64,000 nucleotides of DNA from Bacillota bacterium (lineage in GTDB: Bacteria > Bacillota > Clostridia > Peptostreptococcales > Anaerovoracaceae): NCBI GenBank assembly GCA_019420305.1, contig JAHZHL010000029.1:1-64000 (forward strand). The letters run 5' to 3'. Position 1 is the stretch's first letter, and each line of letters starts with the position of its first letter. The notes under the pieces are model-generated. The model worked only from the letters and a program-made list of their open reading frames with translations, searched no databases and was not told the origin of the DNA. Positions 1 through 8,353 of the stretch are shown here, piece by piece. Made by a program: the position numbers and the translations under genes.

Positions 1-44
1 ATATTAATATGCGGTTTCGTTCTTTCAAACTTTTCCTTTGCCAT
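1..44 (-). CDS. tuf: Elongation factor Tu, N-terminal start only (partial)
   Basis: The first codons on the minus strand read MAKEKFERTKPHIN, which is the near-invariant start of EF-Tu, the GTPase that brings aminoacyl-tRNA to the ribosome. The gene runs off the left edge, so only the start is seen. A strong ribosome binding site, GGAGGG, lies about eight bases before the ATG. It sits directly downstream of tRNA-Thr, an arrangement also known from other bacteria where tRNA genes precede tuf. Fifteen residues are enough for a firm family call, but nothing can be said about the rest. Confidence 0.9.
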   Translation of the reverse strand, partial: MAKEKFERTKPHIN

Positions 45-87
45 TTCTTAATTTCCCTCCTAAAATGTATCTTCCCTTAAAAAAAAT

Positions 88-164
88 TGGAGCTGTTGAG
101 CAGACTTGAACTGCCGAACCTCTTCCTTACCAAGGAAGCGCTCTACCACCTGAGCTACAACAGC
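88..164 (-). tRNA. tRNA-Thr (anticodon GGT)
   Basis: The minus strand folds as a standard tRNA. The acceptor arms GCTGTTG and CAACAGC pair over 7 bp, and the anticodon stem CTTCC/GGAAG encloses the loop TTGGTAA, giving anticodon GGT (threonine). The T-arm GTTCAAGTC is present and the 3' CCA is encoded. It is followed after a short spacer by the start of tuf, so the two are probably cotranscribed from the promoter just upstream. Confidence 0.95.
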
Positions 165-180
165 ATACCGATTAATTCAT

Positions 181-209
181 ATAGTACTATATTTTGGACC
201 TTGTGTCAA
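181..209 (-). promoter_or_regulatory. Sigma-A type promoter for tRNA-Thr and tuf
   Basis: On the minus strand a perfect -35 TTGACA (204-209) is followed after 17 bp by TACTAT (181-186). The predicted start lies about ten bases before the tRNA 5' end. It lies between sigH and the tRNA, so tRNA-Thr/tuf can be transcribed independently of sigH. Confidence 0.7.
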
Positions 210-244
210 CAAAATAACGGTTCAAATTATGGACAAATTACGAA

Positions 245-859
245 TTATCCGGACAACCATGTCATAATCTTTTTCTTTGTTCTCTGCATAGCGTTGTCTA
301 CCGCTTTTGCGCTTTTTCCCAGATCTTCCGCAATCTGCCGGTAACTCTTTCCCTGAAGGTATTCGTTCCAGACCTGCAGCTCAAAAGCGCTGAAAAGATT
401 TCCCTCATTGCTGCGGATCATTTTCGCGACGTCTTTCATCATAAGCTGCGCCTCCGGCTCAGAGTCGCTGTCCGAACGCAGCGTTTCTTCCAGCGTCCCA
501 TCCGGATTTTCATCCGACAACGGTCTGTCCAAAGATACGGAAGTATTGAGCGGCGAATGTTTTCTGCGGCTCGCAATCCGGATGGCGGTCAGAATCTGCC
601 GGTTGATACATAATTCCGCGAACGTATGAAAAGAAGCGTCCTTTCCGGCATTGTAGCTTCGGATCGCTTTAAACAAGCCGATCATTCCTTCCTGCACAAC
701 ATCTTCCCCATCCGCCCCCATAATAAAATAGAGCTGTGATCGGGTTCGTACCACTTCTTTATACTTCCGGATCAGGTATTCTTCCGCATCCAAGCTTCCG
801 CCCTGAGCCTCCTTCACCAACTGCTCGTCTGTGAATCCTTCATACCGTTTGTCCATCAC
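245..859 (-). CDS. sigH: RNA polymerase sigma factor SigH (Spo0H-like)
   Basis: A 204-residue sigma-70 family protein of SigH type, the stationary-phase and early sporulation sigma factor of Bacilli and Clostridia. Region 2 is seen in the stretch around GEDVVQEGMIGLFKAIRSY, and region 4 in the C-terminal helix-turn-helix with YLQGKSYRQIAEDLGKSAKAV. The reading frame opens with GTG ATG; a GAGGTG motif is best spaced for the GTG, though the ATG three bases on is possible. It overlaps the end of rlmB by 20 bases, as often seen in Clostridia where rlmB precedes sigH. secE and nusG, frequent neighbours, are not seen here; tRNA-Thr and tuf follow instead. Confidence 0.92.
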   Translation of the reverse strand: MMDKRYEGFTDEQLVKEAQGGSLDAEEYLIRKYKEVVRTRSQLYFIMGADGEDVVQEGMIGLFKAIRSYNAGKDASFHTFAELCINRQILTAIRIASRRKHSPLNTSVSLDRPLSDENPDGTLEETLRSDSDSEPEAQLMMKDVAKMIRSNEGNLFSAFELQVWNEYLQGKSYRQIAEDLGKSAKAVDNAMQRTKKKIMTWLSG

Positions 860-1577
860 GCTGTCTTACCACCTCATACATTAAAATTGCCGCCGCGTTT
901 GACGCATTGAGAGATGTAATCTTTCCCTTCATTGGAATAGATACTGTAAAATCACATTTTTCTCTTACCAGCCTGCTGATTCCGGCTCCTTCACTTCCAA
1001 TCACAAGCGCCAGGCTTCCCGTCAGATCCTGTCTGGTGTAATTCTGTCCATCCATGTCGCAGGCAGCGATCCATACGCCTCGCTCCTTGAGCTGATCGAC
1101 AGCCTGTCCAATGTTGGAGACTCTCGCGCACAGCATGTACTCAATCGCTCCGGCTGAAGCCTTTGCCACGGTTCCGGTCACTGCCGCCGAACGTCTTTTG
1201 GGGATCACAATGCCGTGCGCCCCGCAACACTCCGCAGTGCGCATGATCGCCCCCAGGTTATGCGGGTCTTCCAGCCCGTCGAGAACAATCAAAAAAGGAT
1301 CTTCTCCCCGCTCCGCCGCCCGCGCGAGGATATCCTCCAGCCCGCAGTAGAGATACTCGGATACCTGAGCAATCACGCCCTGATGGTTTCCGGTTTTCGC
1401 AATTCGATCAAGCGCCTGTTTTTCGCGGTACTGGATTGGAATCTTTTTTTCTTTTGCCATGCCGATGATCTTCCGAATCGAACCTTCCGTCCCCTTTCCA
1501 ACCATCAGCTTTTCAATTTCCCGTTCGCTTCTGAGCGCCTCCATTACGGCATTCCTGCCGGTAATCATATCTGCCAT
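840..1577 (-). CDS. rlmB: 23S rRNA (guanosine 2'-O)-methyltransferase RlmB, TrmH family
   Basis: A 245-residue SPOUT (trefoil-knot) methyltransferase that uses S-adenosylmethionine to methylate a ribose in the large subunit rRNA. An N-terminal substrate-binding domain (MITGRNAVMEAL) precedes the catalytic domain. The three TrmH motifs are visible: NLGAIMRTAECCGA, then LVIGSEGAGISRLV, then MKGKITSLNASNAAAI. The length is typical. The gene lies two bases after folA and overlaps sigH, so it belongs to the cysE-to-sigH transcription unit. Confidence 0.93.
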   Translation of the reverse strand: MADMITGRNAVMEALRSEREIEKLMVGKGTEGSIRKIIGMAKEKKIPIQYREKQALDRIAKTGNHQGVIAQVSEYLYCGLEDILARAAERGEDPFLIVLDGLEDPHNLGAIMRTAECCGAHGIVIPKRRSAAVTGTVAKASAGAIEYMLCARVSNIGQAVDQLKERGVWIAACDMDGQNYTRQDLTGSLALVIGSEGAGISRLVREKCDFTVSIPMKGKITSLNASNAAAILMYEVVRQRDGQTV

Positions 1578-1578
1578 T

Positions 1579-2064
1579 TCATTTCCTCACATATTCAAAG
1601 AACTGGTATGAAATTCCGTTTTCTTCCTGCACATCGCTCTCCCACACGATGGAAAACGCTCCGTCCTGATCCAGATCCGGAAAGGACCGATCCGCGTCAA
1701 AAGCCGCATAAATCTTCGTCAGGAAAATCGTATCGCAGTCGTCAAGGAACGCTCTGTAAACAGATTCTCCTCCGGCAATGAAGACATCCCCGGTCTGCTC
1801 GCCCAAAAGCTCCATGACCGCTTCCCGACTGCGGCAGATGTCACATCCATCCGCCCTGTAATCCGCCTGCCGCGTAAGCACGATGTTTCTTCTTCCGGGA
1901 AGCGGTTTTTTCCCGGGAAAGGACTCCAAAGTTTTCCTGCCGATTACAACGGTCTTGCCATACGTTCTTTTTTTGAAATATTTCAAATCACCGGGAAGGT
2001 GAACCAGCAGACCGCCTTCCCGCCCGATGTTCCAGTTTTCATCTACCACTACAATTGCGTTCAT
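1579..2064 (-). CDS. folA: Dihydrofolate reductase
   Basis: A 161-residue enzyme that reduces dihydrofolate to tetrahydrofolate with NADPH, regenerating folate used up by thymidylate synthase. Family marks seen are the N-terminal MNAIVVVDENWNIG, the substrate-binding helix LPGDLKYFKKRT with its conserved acidic residue, the cofactor motif VVIGRKTLESFPGKKPLPGR and the IAGGESVYRAFL glycine motif. It lies nine bases after thyA. This thyA-folA pairing couples the two linked reactions in one operon. Confidence 0.95.
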   Translation of the reverse strand: MNAIVVVDENWNIGREGGLLVHLPGDLKYFKKRTYGKTVVIGRKTLESFPGKKPLPGRRNIVLTRQADYRADGCDICRSREAVMELLGEQTGDVFIAGGESVYRAFLDDCDTIFLTKIYAAFDADRSFPDLDQDGAFSIVWESDVQEENGISYQFFEYVRK

Positions 2065-2073
2065 TGCCTGCTC

Positions 2074-2904
2074 CTATATCGCGACCGGAATGTTCTTTAT
2101 CTGCGGATTTTTTTCATAATTCTCGATTTTAATATCCTCTACGGTAAAATCATAAAAATTGCGGACATCCGGGTTAAGCGTAAATTTCGGCGCCGGATAC
2201 TGAGGCCTTTTTATCATCTCCTTCACCAGAGGCACATGCCGGTCATAAATATGCGCATCAGCGATTACATGCACCAGTTCTCCCGGCACCAGGCCGGACA
2301 CCTGGGCAAGCATATGCACAAGCACCGAATACTGCACGACATTCCAGTTGTTTGCCGTAAGAATATCCTGTGATCTCTGGTTCAAAATCGCATTCAGTCT
2401 GTTTCCTGTCACGTTAAATGTCATGCTGTAAGCACAGGGTTCCAAACCCATTTCAGCTAAATCCGAAAAGTTGTAAATATTCGTCATAATCCGTCTCGAA
2501 TACGGAGTATGAGACAGCTGCCACAGCACATTATCCACCTGATCCATTTCTCCATGGGCAAATTTATATTTTACCCCCAGCTGATATCCGTAGGCTTTAC
2601 CGATAGAGCCGGTTTCATCCGCCCACTGATCCCAGATGCGGCTGTTTAAATCTTTAATATTGTTGGATTTTTTCTGCCAGATCCACAGCATTTCATCCAC
2701 AGCTGATTTAATCGCGGTCGGCCGCAGTGTCAGCGCAGGGAACTCTTCCTGAAGATCATAACGGTTGACAACCCCGAACGTCTTGATGGTATGGGCCGGG
2801 GTTCCGTCTGCCCATCTTGCCCGCACTGTCTGGCCTTCTGAAGAAAAACCTTCTTCTAAAATTGTTTCACACATTGATACAAATAATTGATCCGCCCTGC
2901 TCAT
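2074..2904 (-). CDS. thyA: Thymidylate synthase (folate-dependent, ThyA type)
   Basis: A 276-residue ThyA enzyme that makes dTMP from dUMP using methylenetetrahydrofolate. The catalytic cysteine is Cys157 in the motif EPCAYSMTF. The residue after it is Ala rather than the His of the E. coli enzyme, a position that varies in Bacillota. RSQDILTANNWNVVQYS matches the dUMP-binding region and HIYDRHV the later ligand motif. Upstream lie a small membrane protein and mrnC; folA follows. Having ThyA rather than the flavin enzyme ThyX explains the linked reductase. Confidence 0.95.
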   Translation of the reverse strand: MSRADQLFVSMCETILEEGFSSEGQTVRARWADGTPAHTIKTFGVVNRYDLQEEFPALTLRPTAIKSAVDEMLWIWQKKSNNIKDLNSRIWDQWADETGSIGKAYGYQLGVKYKFAHGEMDQVDNVLWQLSHTPYSRRIMTNIYNFSDLAEMGLEPCAYSMTFNVTGNRLNAILNQRSQDILTANNWNVVQYSVLVHMLAQVSGLVPGELVHVIADAHIYDRHVPLVKEMIKRPQYPAPKFTLNPDVRNFYDFTVEDIKIENYEKNPQIKNIPVAI

Positions 2905-2929
2905 TTTTCTCTCCTGTCTGTTTCCTCTA

Positions 2930-3148
2930 TCAAAAAATCACATATCGGATAAAAATGCCGATCAGCCCCAGTACAATGACAATCAGGTAGAGCTTTTCTG
3001 TAGGGCTCCAGTTTTTCAGTCCTTTTTTCTTTTCTCCCTCTGCCTGCTGCCGCTCACGGTTTTCTCTCGTATACTGGTTGTTCGTCTTATAATAATCGCC
3101 GATGACATCCCTCGCCTTATTGCGGATCTGCTTCTTTTTCTTTGCCAT
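2930..3148 (-). CDS. Small basic protein with one C-terminal membrane segment
   Basis: A 72-residue protein starting MAKKKKQIRNKARDVIGDYY. The first half is strongly charged; the second half, about residues 50-72, is a hydrophobic segment (KLYLIVIVLGLIGIFIRYVIF is 21 residues in the gene, and its core LIVIVLGLIGIFI would span a membrane). I preferred the internal ATG at 3148 because a MAKKKK start is common in such proteins; an ATG-like start six codons earlier is open. It overlaps the end of mrnC by about 30 bases, so it is probably translated by coupling. I do not recognise a family and infer only a tail-anchored location. Confidence 0.6.
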   Translation of the reverse strand: MAKKKKQIRNKARDVIGDYYKTNNQYTRENRERQQAEGEKKKGLKNWSPTEKLYLIVIVLGLIGIFIRYVIF

Positions 3149-3545
3149 ACCCTGCTCCGTTCTCATTTATGATGGTAATCGCCCGATCGATGAACCATTC
3201 CATACGTTCTTTGTCTCCAATCAGATATAGATATCCGATAAACGCCTCAAACGCCGTCGACAGTTTGTAAGTAACCGGGGCCGCATGCTTTGGCTTTGAC
3301 GTGATCCTCCGGTTTCTGGCCCGGCGCACCAGCGCCTGCTCTTCTTCCGTCAGTTCCGGCATAATCGCTTTCAGCGCCATGGCCTGTCCTTCAGCGCAGA
3401 CAAATTTGATAGCAATCCGATGGAGCCGATCCGCATGCTGCTGGCCGCTTTTCATCACAAAGCTCCGAACCGCCACTTCATAGACGGCATCTCCCAGATA
3501 TGCCAGCGCCGTTGTATTCATTCTCTTTGCCTGTATCGCATCCAT
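3117..3545 (-). CDS. mrnC: Mini-ribonuclease III (23S rRNA 3' maturation)
   Basis: A 142-residue RNase III catalytic domain without the double-stranded RNA binding domain, as in MrnC, which trims the 23S rRNA precursor in Bacillota. The signature NTTALAYLGDAVYEVAVR contains the family's metal-binding acidic residues, and FEAFIGYLYLIGD is the second catalytic block. Its ATG overlaps the stop codon of cysS (TAATG), a classic coupling arrangement, and cysS-mrnC is a well-known neighbour pair in Bacilli and Clostridia. Confidence 0.93.
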   Translation of the reverse strand: MDAIQAKRMNTTALAYLGDAVYEVAVRSFVMKSGQQHADRLHRIAIKFVCAEGQAMALKAIMPELTEEEQALVRRARNRRITSKPKHAAPVTYKLSTAFEAFIGYLYLIGDKERMEWFIDRAITIINENGAGYGKEKEADPQ

Positions 3546-4945
3546 TACTCTTTTATAATCTGCACCCCCTGCGGCGTATCTTTCAGCGTAATTCCCCGCT
3601 CTTTCAGAAGATCGCGGATTTCGTCCGCTCTCGCAAAGTTTTTATTTTTTCTGGCTTCCTGACGTTCTTCAACCAGCGCCTTGATTTCATCATCAACCGG
3701 CGCCGCTTCTTCCTCCTGCTGCAGCAGACCCAAAACATCCGTCAGTTCCTGCAGGGTTTCCAGAGATTTTTCCGCGAACTCTCTGCTGCATCCGTCTTTT
3801 ACTGCCGTATTGACCGCGGTAATAAGCTCAAACACCGCGGAAATCGCGTCAGCGGTATTGAGATCATCATCCATAGCGCGGATAAATTCCCGACGGTAAG
3901 AATCAAATCCCTCCAGCATCGCTTTCTCCTCTTCCGTCATCACACCCTCACAGGTGTGAATTAAATGGCTGAGGTTGCTCTTGGCATTGCGCATCCGCGC
4001 AAGGGAGTTTTTCGCCTGCTCCATCAGGCTGTCACTGAAGTTGATCGGGTTTCTGTAATGTCCGGACAGCAGGAAAAATCGGATGACTTCTCCATCATAG
4101 CTTTTGAGGATATCCCTCACTGTAAAGAAATTCCCCTTGGATTTTGACATTTTTTCATTATCAATAGTAATGTAGCCGTTGTGCATCCAGTAGTTGGCGA
4201 ACTGCTTTCCGCTATGAGCCTCGGACTGGGCGATTTCATTCTCGTGATGCGGAAACGCCAGATCCTGTCCGCCGGCATGAATATCAATCGTATCTCCCAG
4301 ATATCGTTTTGACATGGTGGAACACTCGATATGCCAGCCGGGCCGCCCCATTCCCCATGGAGATTCCCAAGCAATTTCATCTTCTGTCTTTCTTGCCTTC
4401 CAAAGAGCGAAATCCAGAGGATCTTTCTTCTTTTCTCCCACTTCAATACGGGCACCCGCCTCCAGATCTTCAATATTCTGACCGGACAGCTTTCCGTAGT
4501 CTTTAAAAGCTCTGGTACTGTAATAAACGTCGCCTTCCACTTCATAGGCATATCCCAGATCGATCAGATCTTTAACAAAGGCGATAATCTGATCCATATT
4601 CTCCGTCACTTTTGGATGAACCGTCGCTTTTTTCACGTTAAGCGCAGCCGCGTCCTTATAATATTCTGCAATATATTTTTCACTGACTTCCCCCGCGGAC
4701 ACGCCTTCTTCTCTGGCTTTATTGATAATCTTATCGTCAACGTCTGTAAAATTCTGTACGAAATTCACCCGGTATCCCCGGTATTCCAGATATTTTCTCA
4801 ATGTGTCGAATACAACAAACGGTCTGGCGTTCCCGATATGGAAATAATTATAGACCGTCGGACCGCAGACATAAATTTTGATTTCATTTTTATCGATCGG
4901 CACAAATTCTTCTTTTTTTCTGGTAAGGGTATTATAAATCTTCAT
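3545..4945 (-). CDS. cysS: Cysteinyl-tRNA synthetase
   Basis: A class I synthetase of 466 residues that charges tRNA-Cys. It has the HIGH-type motif FHIGNARPF preceded by the zinc ligand region [10 protein letters not shown], a second zinc-ligand block [10 protein letters not shown], and the KMSKS loop [13 protein letters not shown] chose the ATG at 4945, which has an AGGAAG binding site, over an in-frame upstream ATG 13 codons earlier that has no such support. It overlaps the end of cysE by 14 bases, so supply of cysteine and its use on tRNA are made together. Confidence 0.96.
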   Translation of the reverse strand: MKIYNTLTRKKEEFVPIDKNEIKIYVCGPTVYNYFHIGNARPFVVFDTLRKYLEYRGYRVNFVQNFTDVDDKIINKAREEGVSAGEVSEKYIAEYYKDAAALNVKKATVHPKVTENMDQIIAFVKDLIDLGYAYEVEGDVYYSTRAFKDYGKLSGQNIEDLEAGARIEVGEKKKDPLDFALWKARKTEDEIAWESPWGMGRPGWHIECSTMSKRYLGDTIDIHAGGQDLAFPHHENEIAQSEAHSGKQFANYWMHNGYITIDNEKMSKSKGNFFTVRDILKSYDGEVIRFFLLSGHYRNPINFSDSLMEQAKNSLARMRNAKSNLSHLIHTCEGVMTEEEKAMLEGFDSYRREFIRAMDDDLNTADAISAVFELITAVNTAVKDGCSREFAEKSLETLQELTDVLGLLQQEEEAAPVDDEIKALVEERQEARKNKNFARADEIRDLLKERGITLKDTPQGVQIIKE

Positions 4946-5591
4946 CTTGACTTCCTTTCTCTCTTTCCCGCAGTTTATTTTCAAGCATTACAACACGCCT
5001 TCTGAGACATTCCATTTCAACCGCGATGGGATCCGGCAGGTCAACCTGATTCAGATCCTCGTTAGTCGGTTTGCTTCGCTTTACGATCGTCCCGGGAATA
5101 CCCACTACCGTACAGCCGTCGGGGATTTCCTTCAGAACCACCGACCCCGCCCCGATCTTCACATCATTTCCGACTTTGAACGGTCCCAGAACTTTTGCTC
5201 CGGAACTTACGATGACGCGGTTCCCGATAGTCGGATGGCGTTTTCCCGTATCTTTTCCCGTTCCGCCCAGAGTAACCCCCTGATAAATGGTCACATCGTC
5301 ACCGATCTCTGTCGTCTCTCCGATTACCACCGCCATACCATGGTCGATGAAGCATCTCCGTCCGATGGTCGCTCCCGGGTGGATTTCGATACCGGTGAAC
5401 CAGCGGGTCGTCTGCGAAATAATTCGCGCCAGCAGCTTCATATGATGTTTGTAGCACCAGTGGGCGGGCTTATGCCAGATCAGGGCCCAGACTCCCGGAT
5501 AACATAAAAGGACCTCAAAGCCGTTTCGCGCGGCCGGGTCTTTTTGCAGTACCGTTTTGATATCTTCTCTGATTGCCCTGAAAAATGCCAT
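4932..5591 (-). CDS. cysE: Serine O-acetyltransferase
   Basis: A 219-residue enzyme that acetylates serine with acetyl-CoA, the first step of cysteine synthesis. The N-terminal helical part ([20 protein letters not shown]) is followed by left-handed parallel beta-helix hexapeptide repeats, seen from [19 protein letters not shown] through [21 protein letters not shown]. The His-Asp pair expected at the active site is in the block around [12 protein letters not shown]. It is the first gene of the cysE-cysS-mrnC unit and sits behind a candidate promoter at 5652-5680. Confidence 0.94.
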   Translation of the reverse strand: MAFFRAIREDIKTVLQKDPAARNGFEVLLCYPGVWALIWHKPAHWCYKHHMKLLARIISQTTRWFTGIEIHPGATIGRRCFIDHGMAVVIGETTEIGDDVTIYQGVTLGGTGKDTGKRHPTIGNRVIVSSGAKVLGPFKVGNDVKIGAGSVVLKEIPDGCTVVGIPGTIVKRSKPTNEDLNQVDLPDPIAVEMECLRRRVVMLENKLREREKGSQDEDL

Positions 5592-5620
5592 ATCTCATCC
5601 TCTTTCATCTATCATATAAT

Positions 5621-5654
5621 AATATAAGACAGGTGCGCATACCTGCCTTATATT
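5621..5654 (-). terminator. Hairpin between the M23 peptidase gene and cysE
   Basis: Arms TATAAGACAGGT (5623-5634) and ACCTGCCTTATA (5641-5652) pair with one mismatch around a six-base loop, and the pairing extends two more A-T pairs. It lies after the M23 stop codon and overlaps the predicted start region of the cysE promoter. It may act as the M23 terminator, though the following stretch is A/T mixed rather than a clean U-run. Confidence 0.5.
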
Positions 5655-5680
5655 ATACAACGGACCTTTCCGTTTGTCAT
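5652..5680 (-). promoter_or_regulatory. Candidate cysE promoter with a palindrome in its spacer
   Basis: On the minus strand ATGACA (5675-5680) and TATAAT (5652-5657) are 17 bp apart, a fair sigma-A promoter for cysE. The spacer contains a perfect 6-4-6 inverted repeat, AACGGA-AAGG-TCCGTT (5659-5674). A palindrome in this position is where a repressor or a MerR-like activator would bind. The regulator is unknown. No T-box leader, often used for cysteine genes in Bacillota, fits in the short leader. Confidence 0.45.
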
Positions 5681-5715
5681 CCTCTGATTTTTCGTTTCTT
5701 CCCTATTGCACCCCG

Positions 5716-6780
5716 CTACAGATAATCCATGGGGTCTACATTTTCTCCATTTATCCTTACTTCAAAATGAAGATGCGGGCCTGTAGAATTTCCGGTAGAG
5801 CCGACCTGCGCGATCACGTCTCCCTTTTTCACGATTTGTCCCTGATTCGCCAGAATATTACTGCAGTGCGCATAATAGGTTACAATTCCGTTCCCGTGAT
5901 CGACTTTTACCAGATTGCCGTAACTGCCGGAATATCCGGTAAAGATTACCGTCCCCGCATCTACTGCGAAAATGGAAGAGCCTGAAGGCATGCCGAGATC
6001 CACGCCCAGATGGGTTCTGCCCCATCTGGGACCGAACCCAGATGTTATATTCAAGGAAGAAACCGGAGCGGCCAGGGTTCCACTGCCTCGCCGCGCCGGA
6101 TTTCCTTCCGCGGAAACGGCAAATGCTTCTTCCTGCTGTCTGGTGCCCGACAGGACAATCCTGGACTTCGGCTCTTTCAGAACCGTTTCATAGAGAAGAT
6201 CTTCCTCCACCGTTTTCCCGTTTTCTTTCGTCACCTCTTTGACGACTTCTTTGACACCGGCGCTTCCTTCCCGTCTGACCTTCGTCTGTCCGACATAGAG
6301 TCTGTCCGTCTTTTTTGTTACTTCCTCAAACTCCATCGGCTCTTTTTCCGTAATGACTTCCGTCGTCTTTACGGTCAGTTCCTGCTTTGATGTGATCTCC
6401 GCCGCAGCCTCCTGCGGGGTCAGAATCTCCGGCTTTTCATCGCCGTTTTCCAGATCCATTTCCGCGGTAGAGGTCTGCTCTTCTATTTCGATGTTTATGG
6501 TCTCTTCATTTTTGTAATGATCCGCTGCCAATTTTACGGCTTCTCTGGCATCTTCCTCACTGTCCACGAGAGCGACTTTCTCGCCTTCAACCGTGACATA
6601 CCAGGGTGGTGTGATGATTTCTCCGTTCGCTAACATTACAGGTACTTCAAAGTCTGACGGTACTATGGCGGTTCCAGCGGCAATGGAAACAGCTGCCAGC
6701 ACCGCGGCTGCTGTCCCGAGAACCGCCTTTTTCCTTTTCTTCAGGAATAAAAGACTCCTGTTACCGGGTAATTCTTTCAT
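5716..6780 (-). CDS. M23 family peptidase with G5 domain, membrane-anchored cell wall enzyme
   Basis: A 354-residue protein predicted to cut peptidoglycan cross-links outside the cell. Residues about 15-40 form a hydrophobic segment (AVLGTAAAVLAAVSIAAGTA) that acts as signal or anchor. A middle acidic region leads into a G5 domain (KEPMEFEEVTKKTDRLYVG...), a domain linked to wall binding. The C-terminal LytM/M23 domain keeps its zinc ligands: the His and Asp of THLGVDLGMPSG and the HLH of TGPHLHFEV. I chose the ATG at 6780, which has AGGAAG eight bases upstream, over a longer frame. The G5-M23 architecture is common in sporulating Clostridia. Confidence 0.88.
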   Translation of the reverse strand: MKELPGNRSLLFLKKRKKAVLGTAAAVLAAVSIAAGTAIVPSDFEVPVMLANGEIITPPWYVTVEGEKVALVDSEEDAREAVKLAADHYKNEETINIEIEEQTSTAEMDLENGDEKPEILTPQEAAAEITSKQELTVKTTEVITEKEPMEFEEVTKKTDRLYVGQTKVRREGSAGVKEVVKEVTKENGKTVEEDLLYETVLKEPKSRIVLSGTRQQEEAFAVSAEGNPARRGSGTLAAPVSSLNITSGFGPRWGRTHLGVDLGMPSGSSIFAVDAGTVIFTGYSGSYGNLVKVDHGNGIVTYYAHCSNILANQGQIVKKGDVIAQVGSTGNSTGPHLHFEVRINGENVDPMDYL

Positions 6781-6920
6781 AATATCGCTTCCTTTTTGTC
6801 TCGCCCCTTTCAGGGCACTGAGTATTTGGATGCCTTTCCGGATGGTTTCACAAAACACTCCGGTTTCAGGCATACGATATATAGTATTCCCAGTTTGTCC
6901 CAATTATACGTCTTTTTTCT

Positions 6921-7721
6921 TTATTTGTACTCGCTCCCGTGAAAATCCGATCCTCTTGTTATGCGCAGACCCTGTTTTTTCGCTATCCGCGCGAAACGTT
7001 CTGACTCTTCCGGACTCTGATCCGGATGGAAGCATTCCAGCCCTCCAAGACCTTCTTTTTTCAGCTTCTCGATCAAATTTTCCGTCTTCTGGTAAAAGTC
7101 TTCGCTTCCCGGCTCACCGAAATCCCGTATCTGTATGGGATGTGCCAGCACCGCGATTCCTCCCGCCTGCCGAATCAGGTGAATGGCATCCGTCGTATTC
7201 ATTTTTTCTTTTTTGACTTTTTTCGCTTCCGGCGATTCCAGAAATTTTCCTTTTTCAAAAGCGTCTTTCGGCTTTTGGATATAACCTTTTTTCACCATGG
7301 CTCTGGCAATAATCGGTTTTCCGATAAACCTCTGCCCCTCACGCAGGGTCAGATCCTTCATGCTCAGAGGGTATCCCATGTTTTTCAACACTGCCAGCAG
7401 CTTTTGATTGCGCGTTTCTCTCTTTTTCCTCAAATCCGCCAGAATCTCCTGAAAATGCGGGTCATTCCGATCAAATCCATATCCCAGGATATGAAGCTCG
7501 GTTCCATCTGCGGTTTCCGTTGCCAACTCAATTCCGGGAATCACGCGAATCCCTTCCTGTTCGCCGGCTTCCAAAGCTTCCTCCAGCCCATCAACACCAT
7601 CATGATCCGTAATGGCTATTTTATCATACCCTGCCTCCTTTGCCCGTTTTACAATATCCGTCGGTGAGCTCGCTCCGTCCGAAAACCAGGTATGAATATG
7701 AAAATCTACCTTAGGTTCCAT
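6921..7721 (-). CDS. PHP domain metal-dependent phosphoesterase
   Basis: A 266-residue PHP-domain protein. The metal-binding motifs are DFHIHTWFSDGASSP at the N terminus, AITDHDGVDG near residue 40, IAVLAHP in the middle and RGSDFHGS near the C-terminal end. This matches the YciV/RNase AM-like branch, which removes phosphate from nucleotides or oligonucleotides, but the substrate cannot be read from sequence. It overlaps the end of the DJ-1 gene by 16 bases, so both are probably cotranslated. Confidence 0.85.
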   Translation of the reverse strand: MEPKVDFHIHTWFSDGASSPTDIVKRAKEAGYDKIAITDHDGVDGLEEALEAGEQEGIRVIPGIELATETADGTELHILGYGFDRNDPHFQEILADLRKKRETRNQKLLAVLKNMGYPLSMKDLTLREGQRFIGKPIIARAMVKKGYIQKPKDAFEKGKFLESPEAKKVKKEKMNTTDAIHLIRQAGGIAVLAHPIQIRDFGEPGSEDFYQKTENLIEKLKKEGLGGLECFHPDQSPEESERFARIAKKQGLRITRGSDFHGSEYK

Positions 7722-8254
7722 AACAGATCCTGTTCAAGCTGTGAAGAAACCTCTTTTCCCTTCAGAATTTCCACCAGCTTCAGGGCAAATGGCATGGCGG
7801 TAGCCGGACCTCTCGAAGTGATAACAGTTCCGTCCTCGACAACCGGATTGCTTTGTGGCTGCGCGCCTTTCAGCAGTTCTTCCATTCCCGGGTAAATCGT
7901 TGCCTTCTTCCCTTCCAATACGCCCTGAGCACCAAATACCATCGGCGCCGCGCAGATCGCGGCAAGATATTTTCCGTTTTCCGCGAAGCAGCGGATATGG
8001 CTGGTCAGACCTTCATGATTCCCCAGGTGCTCCGCGCCGGGAAGGCCGCCCGGAAGCACGATCATCTGACAGTTCTCGTAATCTGCCTCCTCATAGAGAA
8101 TATCCGCCTCTACCGGGACACCGTGAGTTCCTGCTACCCGCTTTTCTCCTGTAATGGAAACGGTCTGAACTTCGATGTTGGCGCGCCGCAGAAGATCTAC
8201 GATAGTCAGCGCCTCGATTTCTTCAAAACCAGTTGCCAAGTGTACATAAACCAT
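7706..8254 (-). CDS. DJ-1/PfpI (ThiJ/YajL-like) family protein
   Basis: A 182-residue flavodoxin-fold protein of the DJ-1 superfamily, associated with deglycase, glyoxalase or oxidative stress roles. The nucleophile elbow is AAICAAPMVFGA with the family cysteine, and the acidic partner lies in MVYVHLATGFEEIEAL at the N terminus. I chose the ATG at 8254 because a GGAGG site lies directly before it; the longer frame adds 26 residues unlike the family. It lies downstream of the NAD operon but after a terminator. Confidence 0.85.
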   Translation of the reverse strand: MVYVHLATGFEEIEALTIVDLLRRANIEVQTVSITGEKRVAGTHGVPVEADILYEEADYENCQMIVLPGGLPGAEHLGNHEGLTSHIRCFAENGKYLAAICAAPMVFGAQGVLEGKKATIYPGMEELLKGAQPQSNPVVEDGTVITSRGPATAMPFALKLVEILKGKEVSSQLEQDLLWNLR

Positions 8255-8312
8255 ATTACTACCTCCTGTATCGTTTTTTCTTTTTGTATTGTAACATATT
8301 ATGCGACTTGTG

Positions 8313-8346
8313 TGAAAAAAAAGAACCGCCACAAAATGCGGCGGCC
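8313..8346 (-). terminator. Terminator after nadC
   Basis: On the minus strand, just after the nadC stop, a GC-rich stem (GCCGCC against GGCGGT) is followed by a TTCTTTTTTTT run. This fits an intrinsic terminator closing the nadABC operon and separating it from the DJ-1 gene. Confidence 0.7.
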
Positions 8347-8353
8347 TGCTATC

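Noticed and set aside
5592..5715. T-box leader before cysE
   Set aside because: Only about 60 bases separate the likely start site from the gene, and no T-box sequence or specifier stem was seen.
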